Source: an uncultured Collinsella sp. (GTDB lineage Bacteria; Actinomycetota; Coriobacteriia; Coriobacteriales; Coriobacteriaceae). From it: DNA of 64,000 nt. Location of the stretch: assembly GCA_900541885.1 (NCBI GenBank), contig UQKW01000009.1, positions 4,251 to 68,250 on the forward strand, written 5' to 3'. The notes under the pieces were generated by a model, which searched no databases, had not been told where the DNA came from, and saw nothing but the letters and a program-made list of their open reading frames with translations. The position numbers and the translations under genes are program-made. Shown here in pieces: positions 24,467 through 33,190 of the stretch; within the stretch, counting starts at the first letter, position 1; every line of letters begins with the position of its first letter.

Positions 24467-25609
24467 TTAGGAACGCTGCTGCGGCTTCCAGGAACCCACA
24501 TTGGCGTCGTACTGGTTCAGTGCGCTGTTGCCGCCCTGCGCGATGGGCGCCAGGATATCGCTTTGGTGGGAACTCATCGACTCACCATCGGGAATGGCCA
24601 GCGAGATCTCCCAGCTCTGACAGATCACGTCGACACGCTCGTACATCCACTCGGCAAGCTGCTTTAAGTGGGCGATGTCATCCGCATAGACCGTATCGTC
24701 CTGATACTTAAGGTTGTTAAGCTCATCTTGCGTCTTTTTGATCTGGTCGCGCAGGGCGTAGGCACTCTGCGACAGCTCCTGACGGGTGGACAGTGGCGTT
24801 CGAAGATAGCCATTGTTAAAAGAATCGATGACCTCGCCGATCTGGTCCTCGTCACCGTAGGACACGATGGTCTGATACAGACCGTCGAGCCTGGTATAGA
24901 GCTGATCATCGGTGAGCACAGTTTCTTCCTGGACCACTTCGGCAGAATCGTCCTGCTTGGTATCGTCCTCAGTCGCCTCGCCCTTTTGGCGCGTGGGGAA
25001 GGTCGTCTGCGCGGCCTGGCCAAACTGGTCATAGAGGCCAGGCATGACACCCATGGGATCGGCCGTCACGAACCAATACGCACCACCGCACACGACGGCA
25101 AGGACCGCGATGACGATGAGCGGCTTGGGGATATGACGCTTGTGCTTGTGATAAGCGTCCTCGTCGGGGTGCACCTTGCGCTTGGGTTTTTGAGCATCGT
25201 CGTGCAGGGAAACGGGCGTGGGAATGTCGACCTTGGGGATACCGAAATCCTTATCGAAAGCCGGCAGCACGCAAGTCTCATTGGGGTCGGCGGCATCCGA
25301 AAGAACCGCGGCAGCCGAGGCGGGCGCATGAGGCACCTCGGTATCGATCTGCTCTTGCGTTAGGCGCGGAAAGCCCGCCGTGCGGCCCGCTGCCAGGTCG
25401 GATGCGGCCGCGTCCTCGGAGAGGATACCCGGAGCGGGGCGTCCGCATTTGGGGCACGTACGATCATGCGGAGAAAGACGGGCACCGCAGCCCTCACAGA
25501 ACACGAACTCGGTGTGCTCCGGACCATCGCCCGGACCCACATAGGCGTTGCAGTAGGGGCAGAACGAGGCGCCGTCCTCGATGGTCTTAAGGCAATGCGG
25601 ACAGATCAC
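24467..25609 (-). CDS. Double zinc-ribbon membrane protein
   Basis: Unrecognised 380-residue protein. The N-terminus has two zinc ribbons (CPHCLKTIEDGASFCPYC and CEGCGARLSPHDRTCPKCGR). A basic linker is followed by one membrane helix near residue 170 (PLIVIAVLAVVCGGAYWFVT) and a predicted helical region of about 180 residues. I place the start at GTG 25609, which has AGAGGA four bases upstream and puts the first CxxC at residue 3. A TTG ten codons earlier lacks a ribosome site. Function unknown; possibly an envelope sensor. Confidence 0.75.
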   Translation of the reverse strand: MICPHCLKTIEDGASFCPYCNAYVGPGDGPEHTEFVFCEGCGARLSPHDRTCPKCGRPAPGILSEDAAASDLAAGRTAGFPRLTQEQIDTEVPHAPASAAAVLSDAADPNETCVLPAFDKDFGIPKVDIPTPVSLHDDAQKPKRKVHPDEDAYHKHKRHIPKPLIVIAVLAVVCGGAYWFVTADPMGVMPGLYDQFGQAAQTTFPTRQKGEATEDDTKQDDSAEVVQEETVLTDDQLYTRLDGLYQTIVSYGDEDQIGEVIDSFNNGYLRTPLSTRQELSQSAYALRDQIKKTQDELNNLKYQDDTVYADDIAHLKQLAEWMYERVDVICQSWEISLAIPDGESMSSHQSDILAPIAQGGNSALNQYDANVGSWKPQQRS

Positions 25610-25712
25610 GGCATCCTCTTTTCGAAGCAATTCAAACAATCGAGGTTAGAGCATAACATCGCCACGGCCCCACAGGAGCAAGGCACCAATTCAACATCGC
25701 CAGGGCGCGTAG

Positions 25713-28436
25713 TTACTTCTTCTTTTTGCTTGGCATCGAAACTTTGATGCCTTGGGCGGACTTGGTTACGCGGGAGCGCTTGGCTCCGCTACCCTTCTTT
25801 TTCTTGGGCTGGGCCTGGGCCACGCCCTCGAGTGCACGGGCCTCGGCCTCGCGAGCGGTGCGATCTTCGCGGCGCTGCGCCATGTCGGCGGCGACGCGCT
25901 TGGCAAAACGCTCGGCCGTCGAACCCGTCGAGCTCACCTTGCCGCCACCGCGACCCAGGTGGACGCGCACACCACGGCCAAAACCAGTTGCGGCATGACG
26001 ACGACGCGGCTTGAGCGAATCCATCATCGTGGCGAGCTTAAAGAACACCGAGCAGGTAAAGACCACGATGACAGCCAAGATAACCACCTGGCCCATCGAA
26101 AGGTTGGCAATAGACAGCAGCTCCGGGAATCCGATAACGCCCACCAGGATGCCGGCGACTACAAACACAAAGAGCACCACACGTAAGGGCGTGAGAGGCT
26201 GCGAGATGCGCCAGATCAGGCTGACGCTCGCCGCACACGACGTAAGCAGGCACATCGTAGACAGCGTGAGCTGGCTAAAACCAAACACGCGCGCCACAAA
26301 GATATCGAGAGCCGCAGCCAAAATGACTGCAATCGACGCCGGCAGGGCCCGCTTAAGCACGTTGGTCAGGAACGACCCCTTTACACGGGCGTTGTTGGGC
26401 TCCAGCCCCAGCACAAAGCCCGGCGCACCGATGCAGAAGAAGTTGATGAGCGTCATCTGGATGGGCTCGAAGGGGTACGGCGGCAGCGCAATGCACAGCG
26501 CCGCCAGGCCCATCGAGAACAGCGTCTTGGTCAGGAACAGCGAGGCCGAACGCTGCAGGTTGTTGATGGAGCGACGGCCCTCGGCCACCACGGCGGGCAT
26601 CGAGGCAAAGTCGTTGTCGACGAGCACGATCTCGGCCACGTTGCGCGCAGCATCGGAGCCGGCCGCCATGGCCACGGAGCAGTCGGCCTCCTTGAGCGCC
26701 AGCACGTCGTTGACGCCGTCGCCCGTCATGGCCACGGTGTGCTCGCGGCGCTTGAGCGCCTGCACGAGCTCGCGCTTCTGCTGCGGGGTCACACGACCAA
26801 AGACATGGTAGCGGTCCACTGCGGCATCGAGCTTGGCCGGCGTATCGAGCGTCGTAGCGTCCACATAAGCGTCCGCCCCCGGCACGCCCACCACGCGCGC
26901 GATCGACGACACCGTACGCGGGTCGTCGCCACTGATCACGTTGAGGGTCACGCCCTGCTCGTTAAAGTAGCCGATGGTCTCGGCCGCCGAGGTACGAATC
27001 TCGTCGCGGATGGTCACAAAGCCCACGGGCTCGGCCTCGCCCACCATATCGCCATCGGGCGTAAAGCCGTCCACGCGCGCCACCACGAGCACGCGGCAGG
27101 TATCGGCAAGCTCGGCGACACGGTTCTCGACCTGGGCAAACGCACGATCAGAGAGCACAAACTGCGCCGCACCCATCACATAGGAGCCCTGCGCAAACGA
27201 CGCGCCGCTCCACTTTTTAGACGACGAGAACGGAATGACCGACAGCGGCTCAGACACCTCGACCGGGCGATCGGCGTAATAGTTGAGCAGCGCCTGGCAG
27301 GTCTCGTTGGCATCGGCCGAAGTCGCACGTGCGACGTTAGCCAGCGCAAAATCGAGCACCGTGGAATCGACGGGAACAGCCGCCTCGTCAGAGCCGGCGC
27401 CTAGGCTCACGCCCTCAACCGGCAGCGGATACGTGCCCTCGACCTCCATGCGGCCCGAGGTAATGGTGCCCGTCTTGTCCAGGCACAGCACGTCGACGCG
27501 CGCGAGCGTCTCAATACAGTAGAGCTGCTGCGCGAGCACCTTGCGACGCGCCAGGCGCACCGTTGCGATTGCGAGCACCGACGAGGTCAGCAGCACCAAA
27601 CCCTGCGGAATCATACCCAGCAGGGCGCCCACCGTGGACAGCAGTGCCGAAGAAGGCACACGACCGGCCAGCAGCTCGGAGAAGCACCACGAAAGCGCGC
27701 TGTCACCCGGGGTACCGGCGGCGTCCCACAGCTCGCTCACGCTCGAGGTGAACAGCGCCAGGCCAAGCGGAATCATGATAATGCTCGCGAAACGCACGAT
27801 GGCGTTCAGCGCGTTCATGATCTCGGAATTGACCTTTTTAACGTACTTGGCCTCGTTGTTGATCTTGGCCACGTAGTTGTCGGCACCGACGTGGATCACG
27901 CGGGCGCGCAGCAGGCCCGAATCGATAAAGCTGCCGCTCATGAGCTCGGAGCCGGGCTGCTTCTTAATGAGGTCGCTCTCGCCCGTCAGTAGGCTCTCGT
28001 TCACGAGCGCTTCGCCCGACACCACCACGGCGTCGGCGGGAATCTGGTCGCCGCGCCCCAGGCGAATGATGTCGTCGAGCACAATCTGGTCCAGGTCGAG
28101 CTCCACCTCGTCACCGTCGCGCACCGCGATGGCCTTCTTGGAGGTAAGCAGCGTGAGCTTGTCGACCATCTTTTTGGAGCGCATGGACTGGATGACGCCG
28201 ATGGCAGTGTTGAGGAACACCACGAACAAGAACGTCAGATTCTTAAACGAACCGGTCAAAATGACCAGGAACGCCAAGATCACGTTGATCAAATTGAACA
28301 GCGTGCAGAGGTTCTCGATGATGAGCTCTTTGACCGACTTGGTCTTGAGCTCCATGTTGCGGTTGATCTTACCGGCGGCGATGCGCTCCTCGACCTCGGC
28401 GGTCGAGAGTCCGCGCTCGATATCCGTTGCTGCCAT
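25713..28436 (-). CDS. Cation-transporting P-type ATPase, CtpE/Exp7-like
   Basis: Polytopic P-type ATPase with all cytoplasmic motifs: TGES at residues 151-154, the phosphorylated aspartate D320 in CLDKTGT, and the hinge GDGVNDVLALKEAD near residue 570. The region before D320 (LARRKVLAQQLYCIETLARV) resembles mycobacterial CtpE, a proposed calcium pump. The helix-4 motif reads MIPQGLVLLTS where calcium pumps usually have PEGL. The C-terminal 90 residues are basic with a lysine-rich end (GSGAKRSRVTKSAQGIKVSM), beyond the usual core. I start at ATG 28436 (MAATDIERG); ATG 28448 is possible. Longer starts would run into the tRNA terminator. Confidence 0.88.
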   Translation of the reverse strand: MAATDIERGLSTAEVEERIAAGKINRNMELKTKSVKELIIENLCTLFNLINVILAFLVILTGSFKNLTFLFVVFLNTAIGVIQSMRSKKMVDKLTLLTSKKAIAVRDGDEVELDLDQIVLDDIIRLGRGDQIPADAVVVSGEALVNESLLTGESDLIKKQPGSELMSGSFIDSGLLRARVIHVGADNYVAKINNEAKYVKKVNSEIMNALNAIVRFASIIMIPLGLALFTSSVSELWDAAGTPGDSALSWCFSELLAGRVPSSALLSTVGALLGMIPQGLVLLTSSVLAIATVRLARRKVLAQQLYCIETLARVDVLCLDKTGTITSGRMEVEGTYPLPVEGVSLGAGSDEAAVPVDSTVLDFALANVARATSADANETCQALLNYYADRPVEVSEPLSVIPFSSSKKWSGASFAQGSYVMGAAQFVLSDRAFAQVENRVAELADTCRVLVVARVDGFTPDGDMVGEAEPVGFVTIRDEIRTSAAETIGYFNEQGVTLNVISGDDPRTVSSIARVVGVPGADAYVDATTLDTPAKLDAAVDRYHVFGRVTPQQKRELVQALKRREHTVAMTGDGVNDVLALKEADCSVAMAAGSDAARNVAEIVLVDNDFASMPAVVAEGRRSINNLQRSASLFLTKTLFSMGLAALCIALPPYPFEPIQMTLINFFCIGAPGFVLGLEPNNARVKGSFLTNVLKRALPASIAVILAAALDIFVARVFGFSQLTLSTMCLLTSCAASVSLIWRISQPLTPLRVVLFVFVVAGILVGVIGFPELLSIANLSMGQVVILAVIVVFTCSVFFKLATMMDSLKPRRRHAATGFGRGVRVHLGRGGGKVSSTGSTAERFAKRVAADMAQRREDRTAREAEARALEGVAQAQPKKKKGSGAKRSRVTKSAQGIKVSMPSKKKK

Positions 28437-28464
28437 ACCACGTCCCATCACGTCGCGTCGGTAT

Positions 28465-28500
28465 AAGAAAACCGCCCGGACCATGCGAGGTTCGGACGGT
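28465..28500 (-). terminator. Terminator of tRNA-Arg(CCG)
   Basis: On the minus strand the arms ACCGTCCG and CGGGCGGT (one G-U pair) form a hairpin followed by TTTTCTT, 11 bases past the tRNA CCA end. Confidence 0.75.
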
Positions 28501-28511
28501 CTTACGTTCGA

Positions 28512-28588
28512 TGGTGCCCCATGTTGGATTCGAACCAACGGCCTTCTGCTCCGGAGGCAGACGCTCTAATCCCCTGAGCTAATAGGGC
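28512..28588 (-). tRNA. tRNA-Arg (anticodon CCG)
   Basis: A 77-base cloverleaf on the minus strand. The acceptor arms GCCCTAT/ATGGGGC pair, the D arm is GCTC/GAGC, the anticodon stem TCTGC/GCAGA holds loop CTCCGGA (CCG reads CGG), and the T arm is GTTGG-TTCGAAT-CCAAC. The 3' CCA is encoded. Confidence 0.95.
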
Positions 28589-28599
28589 CAACGGTTGGC

Positions 28600-28629
28600 A
28601 TTATACCCAAGTGCACCACGGGCTATCAA
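28600..28629 (-). promoter_or_regulatory. Promoter of tRNA-Arg(CCG)
   Basis: TTGATA (28624-28629) and TATAAT (28600-28605) on the minus strand are separated by 18 bases, placing the start a few bases before the tRNA. Confidence 0.65.
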
Positions 28630-28705
28630 AATAAAAGAAAAAGCTTTGCAATTCCGAGGAAGACGAGCCGCAACGGCCCACTTTAGAAGGCAAAAGCGAG
28701 TCAGA

Positions 28706-28714
28706 TAGTATAAA
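28706..28714 (+). promoter_or_regulatory. -10 region of the aro operon
   Basis: Overlapping -10 candidates TAGTAT (28706-28711) and TATAAA (28709-28714). The second places the transcript start at about 28720, exactly at a small ATG ORF. The -35 is weak (TTAGAA at 28683-28688). Confidence 0.5.
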
Positions 28715-28719
28715 CTCTC

Positions 28720-28782
28720 ATGCACCATATATACACGGCTCGCGATGCGGGCCGTTTTTGCAAAAGTTATCCATCGAGGTGA
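28720..28782 (+). CDS. Candidate leader peptide of the aro operon
   Basis: Twenty codons beginning ATG CAC CAT ATA TAC and ending at a TGA that overlaps the aroF ribosome site. There is no Shine-Dalgarno, but the ATG lies five bases after a TATAAA -10, so translation would be leaderless. The Tyr codon at 28732-28734 immediately precedes the terminator hairpin, and Phe and a second Tyr codon follow it. This could be a chance ORF; no conservation data were available. Confidence 0.4.
   Translation: MHHIYTARDAGRFCKSYPSR
28735..28759 (+). terminator. Attenuator-like hairpin before aroF
   Basis: ACGGCTCGC pairs with GCGGGCCGT around a GAT loop (nine pairs, one G-T) and is followed by TTTTT. It lies between the putative promoter and aroF, where a terminator would only make sense as regulated attenuation. 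Confidence 0.65.
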
Positions 28783-28792
28783 GAGGCACACC

Positions 28793-29815
28793 ATGATTGC
28801 AATTTTAAAGCAGAGCGCCAGCGACGAGGCCGTAAGCCATATCGTCAGCTGGATTGAGAAAAAGGGTCTGAAGACCGATGTCTCGCGCGGCGAGAACGAG
28901 ACGATCATCGGCCTGGTGGGCGATACGACCAAGATCGACCCGTTCCTGCTCGAGTCCATGGATGTCGTCGAGCGCGTGCAGCGCGTCTCCGAGCCTTTTA
29001 AGCGCGCCAACCGCAAGTTCCACCCCGAGGACTCCGTCATCGACTGCGGCCGCGGCGTCAAGATCGGCGGCGACCAGTTCCAGGTCATCGCCGGTCCCTG
29101 CTCCGTCGAGGGCGAGAACCTCATCCGCATCGCACGCCGCGTGAAGGCCGCCGGTGCCACGATGCTGCGCGGCGGTGCCTACAAGCCCCGCACCTCCCCC
29201 TACGCCTACCAGGGCATGGGTCCCGCCGGCCTGGACCTGCTGTGCGAGGCATCCGCCGAGCTCGACATGCCGATCGTCACCGAGATCATGGACCCGCGCG
29301 ACGTGCAGGTCTTCCTCGACAAGAAGATCGACGTCATGCAGATTGGCGCTCGCAACGCCCAGAACTTCCCCCTGCTCAAAGAGGTAGGCAAGACCAAGAC
29401 CCCGATTCTGCTCAAGCGCGGTATGTCCGGCACGATCGACGAGCTGCTTATGGCAGCCGAGTACATCATGAGCGAGGGCAACGACAACGTCATCCTGTGC
29501 GAGCGCGGCATCCGCACCTTCGAGACCCGCACCCGTAACACCTTCGACCTTAACGCCGTGCCGGTGCTGCACCACCTGTCGCACCTGCCCGTCGTTGCCG
29601 ACCCCAGCCACGCCACCGGCTACACCCGCTACGTCGAACCCATGGCGCTCGCCGCGACCGCCTGCGGTGCCAACGGCCTGGAGATCGAGGTCCACGACGA
29701 GCCGAGCCGCGCCTGGTCCGACGGCGCCCAGGCCCTCACCCCCGATCAGTTCGACGACACCATGCGCCGTATCCGAGCCATCCGCGAGGTTGTCTGCCAA
29801 GAGACCATGGAGTAG
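28793..29815 (+). CDS. aroF: 3-deoxy-7-phosphoheptulonate synthase (DAHP synthase)
   Basis: First enzyme of the shikimate pathway: PEP plus erythrose-4-phosphate to DAHP. It is the AroA-I-beta type with an N-terminal ferredoxin-like regulatory domain (residues 1-80, MIAILKQSASDEAVSHIVSW) before the TIM barrel. Barrel blocks include VIAGPCSVEGENLIRIARRV, GAYKPRTSPYAYQG, LKRGMSGTIDELLMAAEYI and DPSHATGYTRYV. The N-terminal domain of this type usually gives allosteric control by tyrosine or a related ligand. ATG 28793 has a GAGGTGAGAG site. First gene of the aro operon. Confidence 0.96.
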   Translation: MIAILKQSASDEAVSHIVSWIEKKGLKTDVSRGENETIIGLVGDTTKIDPFLLESMDVVERVQRVSEPFKRANRKFHPEDSVIDCGRGVKIGGDQFQVIAGPCSVEGENLIRIARRVKAAGATMLRGGAYKPRTSPYAYQGMGPAGLDLLCEASAELDMPIVTEIMDPRDVQVFLDKKIDVMQIGARNAQNFPLLKEVGKTKTPILLKRGMSGTIDELLMAAEYIMSEGNDNVILCERGIRTFETRTRNTFDLNAVPVLHHLSHLPVVADPSHATGYTRYVEPMALAATACGANGLEIEVHDEPSRAWSDGAQALTPDQFDDTMRRIRAIREVVCQETME

Positions 29816-29818
29816 CCC

Positions 29819-30733
29819 ATGGGTACGGTGAGAAACGCGCGCGTTAACCAGGGCGGCCCCAAGTGCGCCGGCATCGTCGGCCTTGGCCTCATCGGCGGCA
29901 GCTTTGCCCGCGGCTATGCGCAGGCGGGCGTCCGCGTGCTGGCCTGGGACCCCGATGACGATGTCATGACGGCCGCCAGCATGGGCACTGTCGCCGGAGA
30001 GCTCAACGACAAGACACTCGGCGAATGCGACATCATCGTCCTGGCTTGCTACCCCGAGGCCTGCATCGAGTGGCTCGAGGCGCACGCCCAGGCGCTCGCC
30101 GACGCCACCGACACCGACGCCATCATGGGCCCCGTGGTGATCGACACGGTGGGTGTCAAGGGCATCGTGTGCGAGCGCGCCTTTGAGCTTGCCCGCGAGC
30201 ACGGCTTTTACTTTGTGGGCGCGCACCCCATGGCGGGCACCCAGTTCTCGGGCTACGCGCACTCCCGCGCCGACCTGTTCCAGGGCGCTCCCCTAGTGCT
30301 CGTTCCGCCCGCGGTGGACGACGCCCTTAAGCTCGAGCTCTTGGGGCAGGTGCGCGAGATGGTGCGCCCCTTGGGCTTTGGCAAGTTCAGCGTGACCAGC
30401 GCCGCCGAGCACGACCGCGTCATCGCCTTTACGAGCCAGCTCGCGCACGTCGTTTCCAACGCCTATGTTAAGAGCCCGACTGCCCAGGTCCACCACGGCT
30501 TTTCGGCCGGTAGCTATCGCGACCTCACCCGCGTGGCGCATCTCAACCCGCAGATGTGGTCCGAGCTCATGATCGACGACGCCGACGCGCTCGGCTTCGA
30601 GATCGACCATCTGATCGAGTCGCTTGACGCTTACAGCCGTGCGCTCAAGGAACGCGACCAGCGCTATCTGGAGAATCTCCTTGCCGAGGGCGACCGCATT
30701 AAGCGCGCACTCGACGACGAGGCCTCCCACTAG
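29819..30733 (+). CDS. tyrA: Prephenate dehydrogenase
   Basis: Oxidative decarboxylation of prephenate to 4-hydroxyphenylpyruvate for tyrosine. The 304-residue protein has the Rossmann motif CAGIVGLGLIGGSFARGYAQ and the family block GAHPMAGTQFSGYAHSRADL. No C-terminal ACT domain is present, so feedback control by tyrosine would have to act elsewhere. It starts three bases after aroF. Confidence 0.93.
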   Translation: MGTVRNARVNQGGPKCAGIVGLGLIGGSFARGYAQAGVRVLAWDPDDDVMTAASMGTVAGELNDKTLGECDIIVLACYPEACIEWLEAHAQALADATDTDAIMGPVVIDTVGVKGIVCERAFELAREHGFYFVGAHPMAGTQFSGYAHSRADLFQGAPLVLVPPAVDDALKLELLGQVREMVRPLGFGKFSVTSAAEHDRVIAFTSQLAHVVSNAYVKSPTAQVHHGFSAGSYRDLTRVAHLNPQMWSELMIDDADALGFEIDHLIESLDAYSRALKERDQRYLENLLAEGDRIKRALDDEASH

Positions 30734-30769
30734 ACCATCTATCACGCCAGGTCGAAAGGACCGAAGCTT

Positions 30770-31876
30770 ATGGCGATTACCATCGATATCGACACTGCAC
30801 GCCCCTACCAGGTGCATGTTGGCACGTTTTTGCTGGAGCAGGCCGGACCGCTCGTACGCGCCACTGCCGGCGGCACCAAGGCCGTCATCGTGACGGACAC
30901 CAACGTGGGCCCGCTCTACCAGATGCCCGTTAAGCAGAGTCTGGAGGCATCAGGCTACGAGGTGAGCATCTGCACCTTCGAGGCCGGCGAGGCCCATAAA
31001 CGCGCCGAAACCTATGTTGCCATTTTGGAGTTTGTGGCCGAGCACGAGCTTTCGCGCTCCGACGTGATCGTGGCACTCGGCGGCGGCGTCGTGGGCGACG
31101 TGGCGGGCTTTGTGGCCGCCACCTACATGCGCGGCTGCAAGCTTGTGCAGATCCCGACGAGTCTGCTCGCCATGGTGGATTCTTCTGTGGGCGGCAAGAC
31201 CGCCATCGACCTGGCTGCCGGCAAGAACTTGGCCGGCGCCTTTTGGCAGCCGAGCGTGGTTATCGCAGACGTGGGGTGCCTGGCCACCCTCACGCCCGAG
31301 CAGTTCGCCGACGGCTGCGGCGAGGTCGTCAAGCACGCCGTGATCGCCGACCCGGAGCTTTTCGCCGAGCTGGAGAAGACCCCGCTCACGCTGGAGCTGC
31401 TCAACCGCGATGTGGCCCGCGTAGCGCTCATCATCGCCCGCAATATCGACATCAAGCGCGCCGTGGTCGTCGCCGACGAGCGCGAAACCAACCAGCGCAA
31501 GCTCCTCAACTTTGGACACAGCGCCGGACATGCCGTTGAGGCCTGCGAGCACTTTGAGCTCGGACACGGCAACTGCGTGTCGATCGGCATGGGCATCATC
31601 ACGCGCGCCGCGGCCCTGCACGGCGTTTGCGATGCTGCACTGCCCGGTCGTATTGAGGAACTCTGCGCCCGCCATGGCCTCAAGACCCGCTGCGACCTAG
31701 ATGCCGATGCCATCTTTGCCGAGGCGCTCCACGACAAGAAGCGCGCGGGCGACACCATCGACCTGGTGATTCCGCACGGCATTGGCCGCTGCAGCATCGA
31801 CCGCACGCCGCTTTCCACTTTCCACGATTTAATTGCCGAGGGCCTCGGCCAGAAGGGAGACGCTTCCGCATGCTAG
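30770..31876 (+). CDS. aroB: 3-dehydroquinate synthase
   Basis: Converts DAHP to 3-dehydroquinate using NAD and a metal. The 368-residue protein has the nucleotide-binding block VIVALGGGVVGDVAGFVAAT, the region VQIPTSLLAMVDSSVGGKTA and metal ligands in CGEVVKHAVI and LNFGHSAGHAVE. It overlaps aroA by seven bases. Confidence 0.96.
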   Translation: MAITIDIDTARPYQVHVGTFLLEQAGPLVRATAGGTKAVIVTDTNVGPLYQMPVKQSLEASGYEVSICTFEAGEAHKRAETYVAILEFVAEHELSRSDVIVALGGGVVGDVAGFVAATYMRGCKLVQIPTSLLAMVDSSVGGKTAIDLAAGKNLAGAFWQPSVVIADVGCLATLTPEQFADGCGEVVKHAVIADPELFAELEKTPLTLELLNRDVARVALIIARNIDIKRAVVVADERETNQRKLLNFGHSAGHAVEACEHFELGHGNCVSIGMGIITRAAALHGVCDAALPGRIEELCARHGLKTRCDLDADAIFAEALHDKKRAGDTIDLVIPHGIGRCSIDRTPLSTFHDLIAEGLGQKGDASAC

Positions 31877-33189
31877 CCCGCATCACCCCGTCCCCGCTCA
31901 AGGGCACCGTTCCCGCCATCGCGTCCAAGTCGATGGCGCATCGCCTGATCATCTGCGCCGCGCTTGCCAACGGCGAGACGCACGTTACCTGCAACACCAC
32001 CTGCGCCGACATCGAGGCCACGGTACGTTGCCTCACGGCGCTCGGCGCCCGCATCGAAACCGTCGAGGACGGCTTCCAGGTCCACCCCACCATGAAGAGC
32101 GTTGAGTTTGGCCTGCTCAAGGCCCTTGCCGGCGGCACGCTCGACTGCGGCGAAAGCGGCTCCACGCTCCGCTTTATGTTGCCCGTCGCCTGCGCGCTGG
32201 GCGCAGAAGCAACTTTTGTGGGTCAGGGACGCCTGGGCGCCCGCCCGCTGTCCCCGCTCTCGGACGAGATCATCGCCGCCGGCTGCGACCTACAGGGTCT
32301 GGGCGGTTTTCCGCTCAAGACGAGCGGTCGCATGCGCCCGGGCACCTTTGTGCTGCCGGGCAACGTAAGCTCGCAGTATATCTCGGGCCTGCTGCTGGCG
32401 GCGCCGCTGCTGGCCCAGCCCTCCTGCGTGCAGGTGACCGGCCTCATCGAGAGCCGTCCCTACATCAACCTGACCATTCAGGCCATGAAGGCCTTCGGCG
32501 TCGAGGTCAACGTCGAGCGCATCCCGGCCAAGGACGGACAGCCCGAGGTCACGAACTTCCGTGTGAGCAGTGGCTCGTACCGCACGCCCGGTAGCGTGGT
32601 CGTCGAGGGTGACTGGTCCAACGCCGCCTTTTGGCTGTGCGCCGGCGCCATCGGCACCGACCCCATCACCGTCGAGGGCGTGTCGCTCAGCTCCGCACAG
32701 GGCGACCGCAACGTGCTCGCCGCGCTCTCGCGCTTTGGTGCCCGCATCGTGCGCTCCACCAACGCCGCCACCGTACAGTCCGACAAGCTCGCCGGCTTTG
32801 AGATGAGCGCCCACGATATTCCCGACCTGGTGCCCGTTATCTCGGCCGTGGCTTCGCTGGCGCAGGGCCGCACCTTTATCCGCGATTGCGCACGTCTGCG
32901 CATCAAGGAATCCGATCGCCTAGTCACCACCACCCGCGAGCTCACCGCGCTGGGCGCACAGGTCCGCATTGCCGGCGACGACCTCATCATCAAGGGTGTC
33001 GATGCCTTTACCGGCGGCGAGGTCGATTCGCACAACGACCACCGCATCGCCATGATGGCCGCCATCGCCGCGAGCCGCGCCACCGGCGAGGTCGTGATCC
33101 ACGGCGCCGAGGCGGTCAACAAGTCCTATCCCGATTTCTTCGACCACTACCGCCTGCTGGGCGGCAAGGTCACACTCGAGGAGGAATAG
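31870..33189 (+). CDS. aroA: 3-phosphoshikimate 1-carboxyvinyltransferase (EPSP synthase)
   Basis: Joins PEP and shikimate-3-phosphate. The 439-residue protein has the N-terminal KGTVPAIASKSMAHRLIICA (K, SK), LDCGESGSTLRFMLPVACAL, HDIPDLVPVISAVASLAQG (catalytic Asp) and ARLRIKESDRLVTTTREL. The region equivalent to the usual glyphosate-contact LAGNAGTAMRP reads AGGTLDCGESGSTLR, the class-II-like pattern seen in many Gram-positive enzymes. It overlaps aroB and ends one base before aroC. Confidence 0.96.
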   Translation: MLARITPSPLKGTVPAIASKSMAHRLIICAALANGETHVTCNTTCADIEATVRCLTALGARIETVEDGFQVHPTMKSVEFGLLKALAGGTLDCGESGSTLRFMLPVACALGAEATFVGQGRLGARPLSPLSDEIIAAGCDLQGLGGFPLKTSGRMRPGTFVLPGNVSSQYISGLLLAAPLLAQPSCVQVTGLIESRPYINLTIQAMKAFGVEVNVERIPAKDGQPEVTNFRVSSGSYRTPGSVVVEGDWSNAAFWLCAGAIGTDPITVEGVSLSSAQGDRNVLAALSRFGARIVRSTNAATVQSDKLAGFEMSAHDIPDLVPVISAVASLAQGRTFIRDCARLRIKESDRLVTTTRELTALGAQVRIAGDDLIIKGVDAFTGGEVDSHNDHRIAMMAAIAASRATGEVVIHGAEAVNKSYPDFFDHYRLLGGKVTLEEE

Positions 33190-33190
33190 C

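Noticed and set aside
28805..30262. Long minus-strand open frame opposite aroF and tyrA
   Set aside because: Valine/glycine/leucine/aspartate-rich shadow of the real aro genes; it has no ribosome site.
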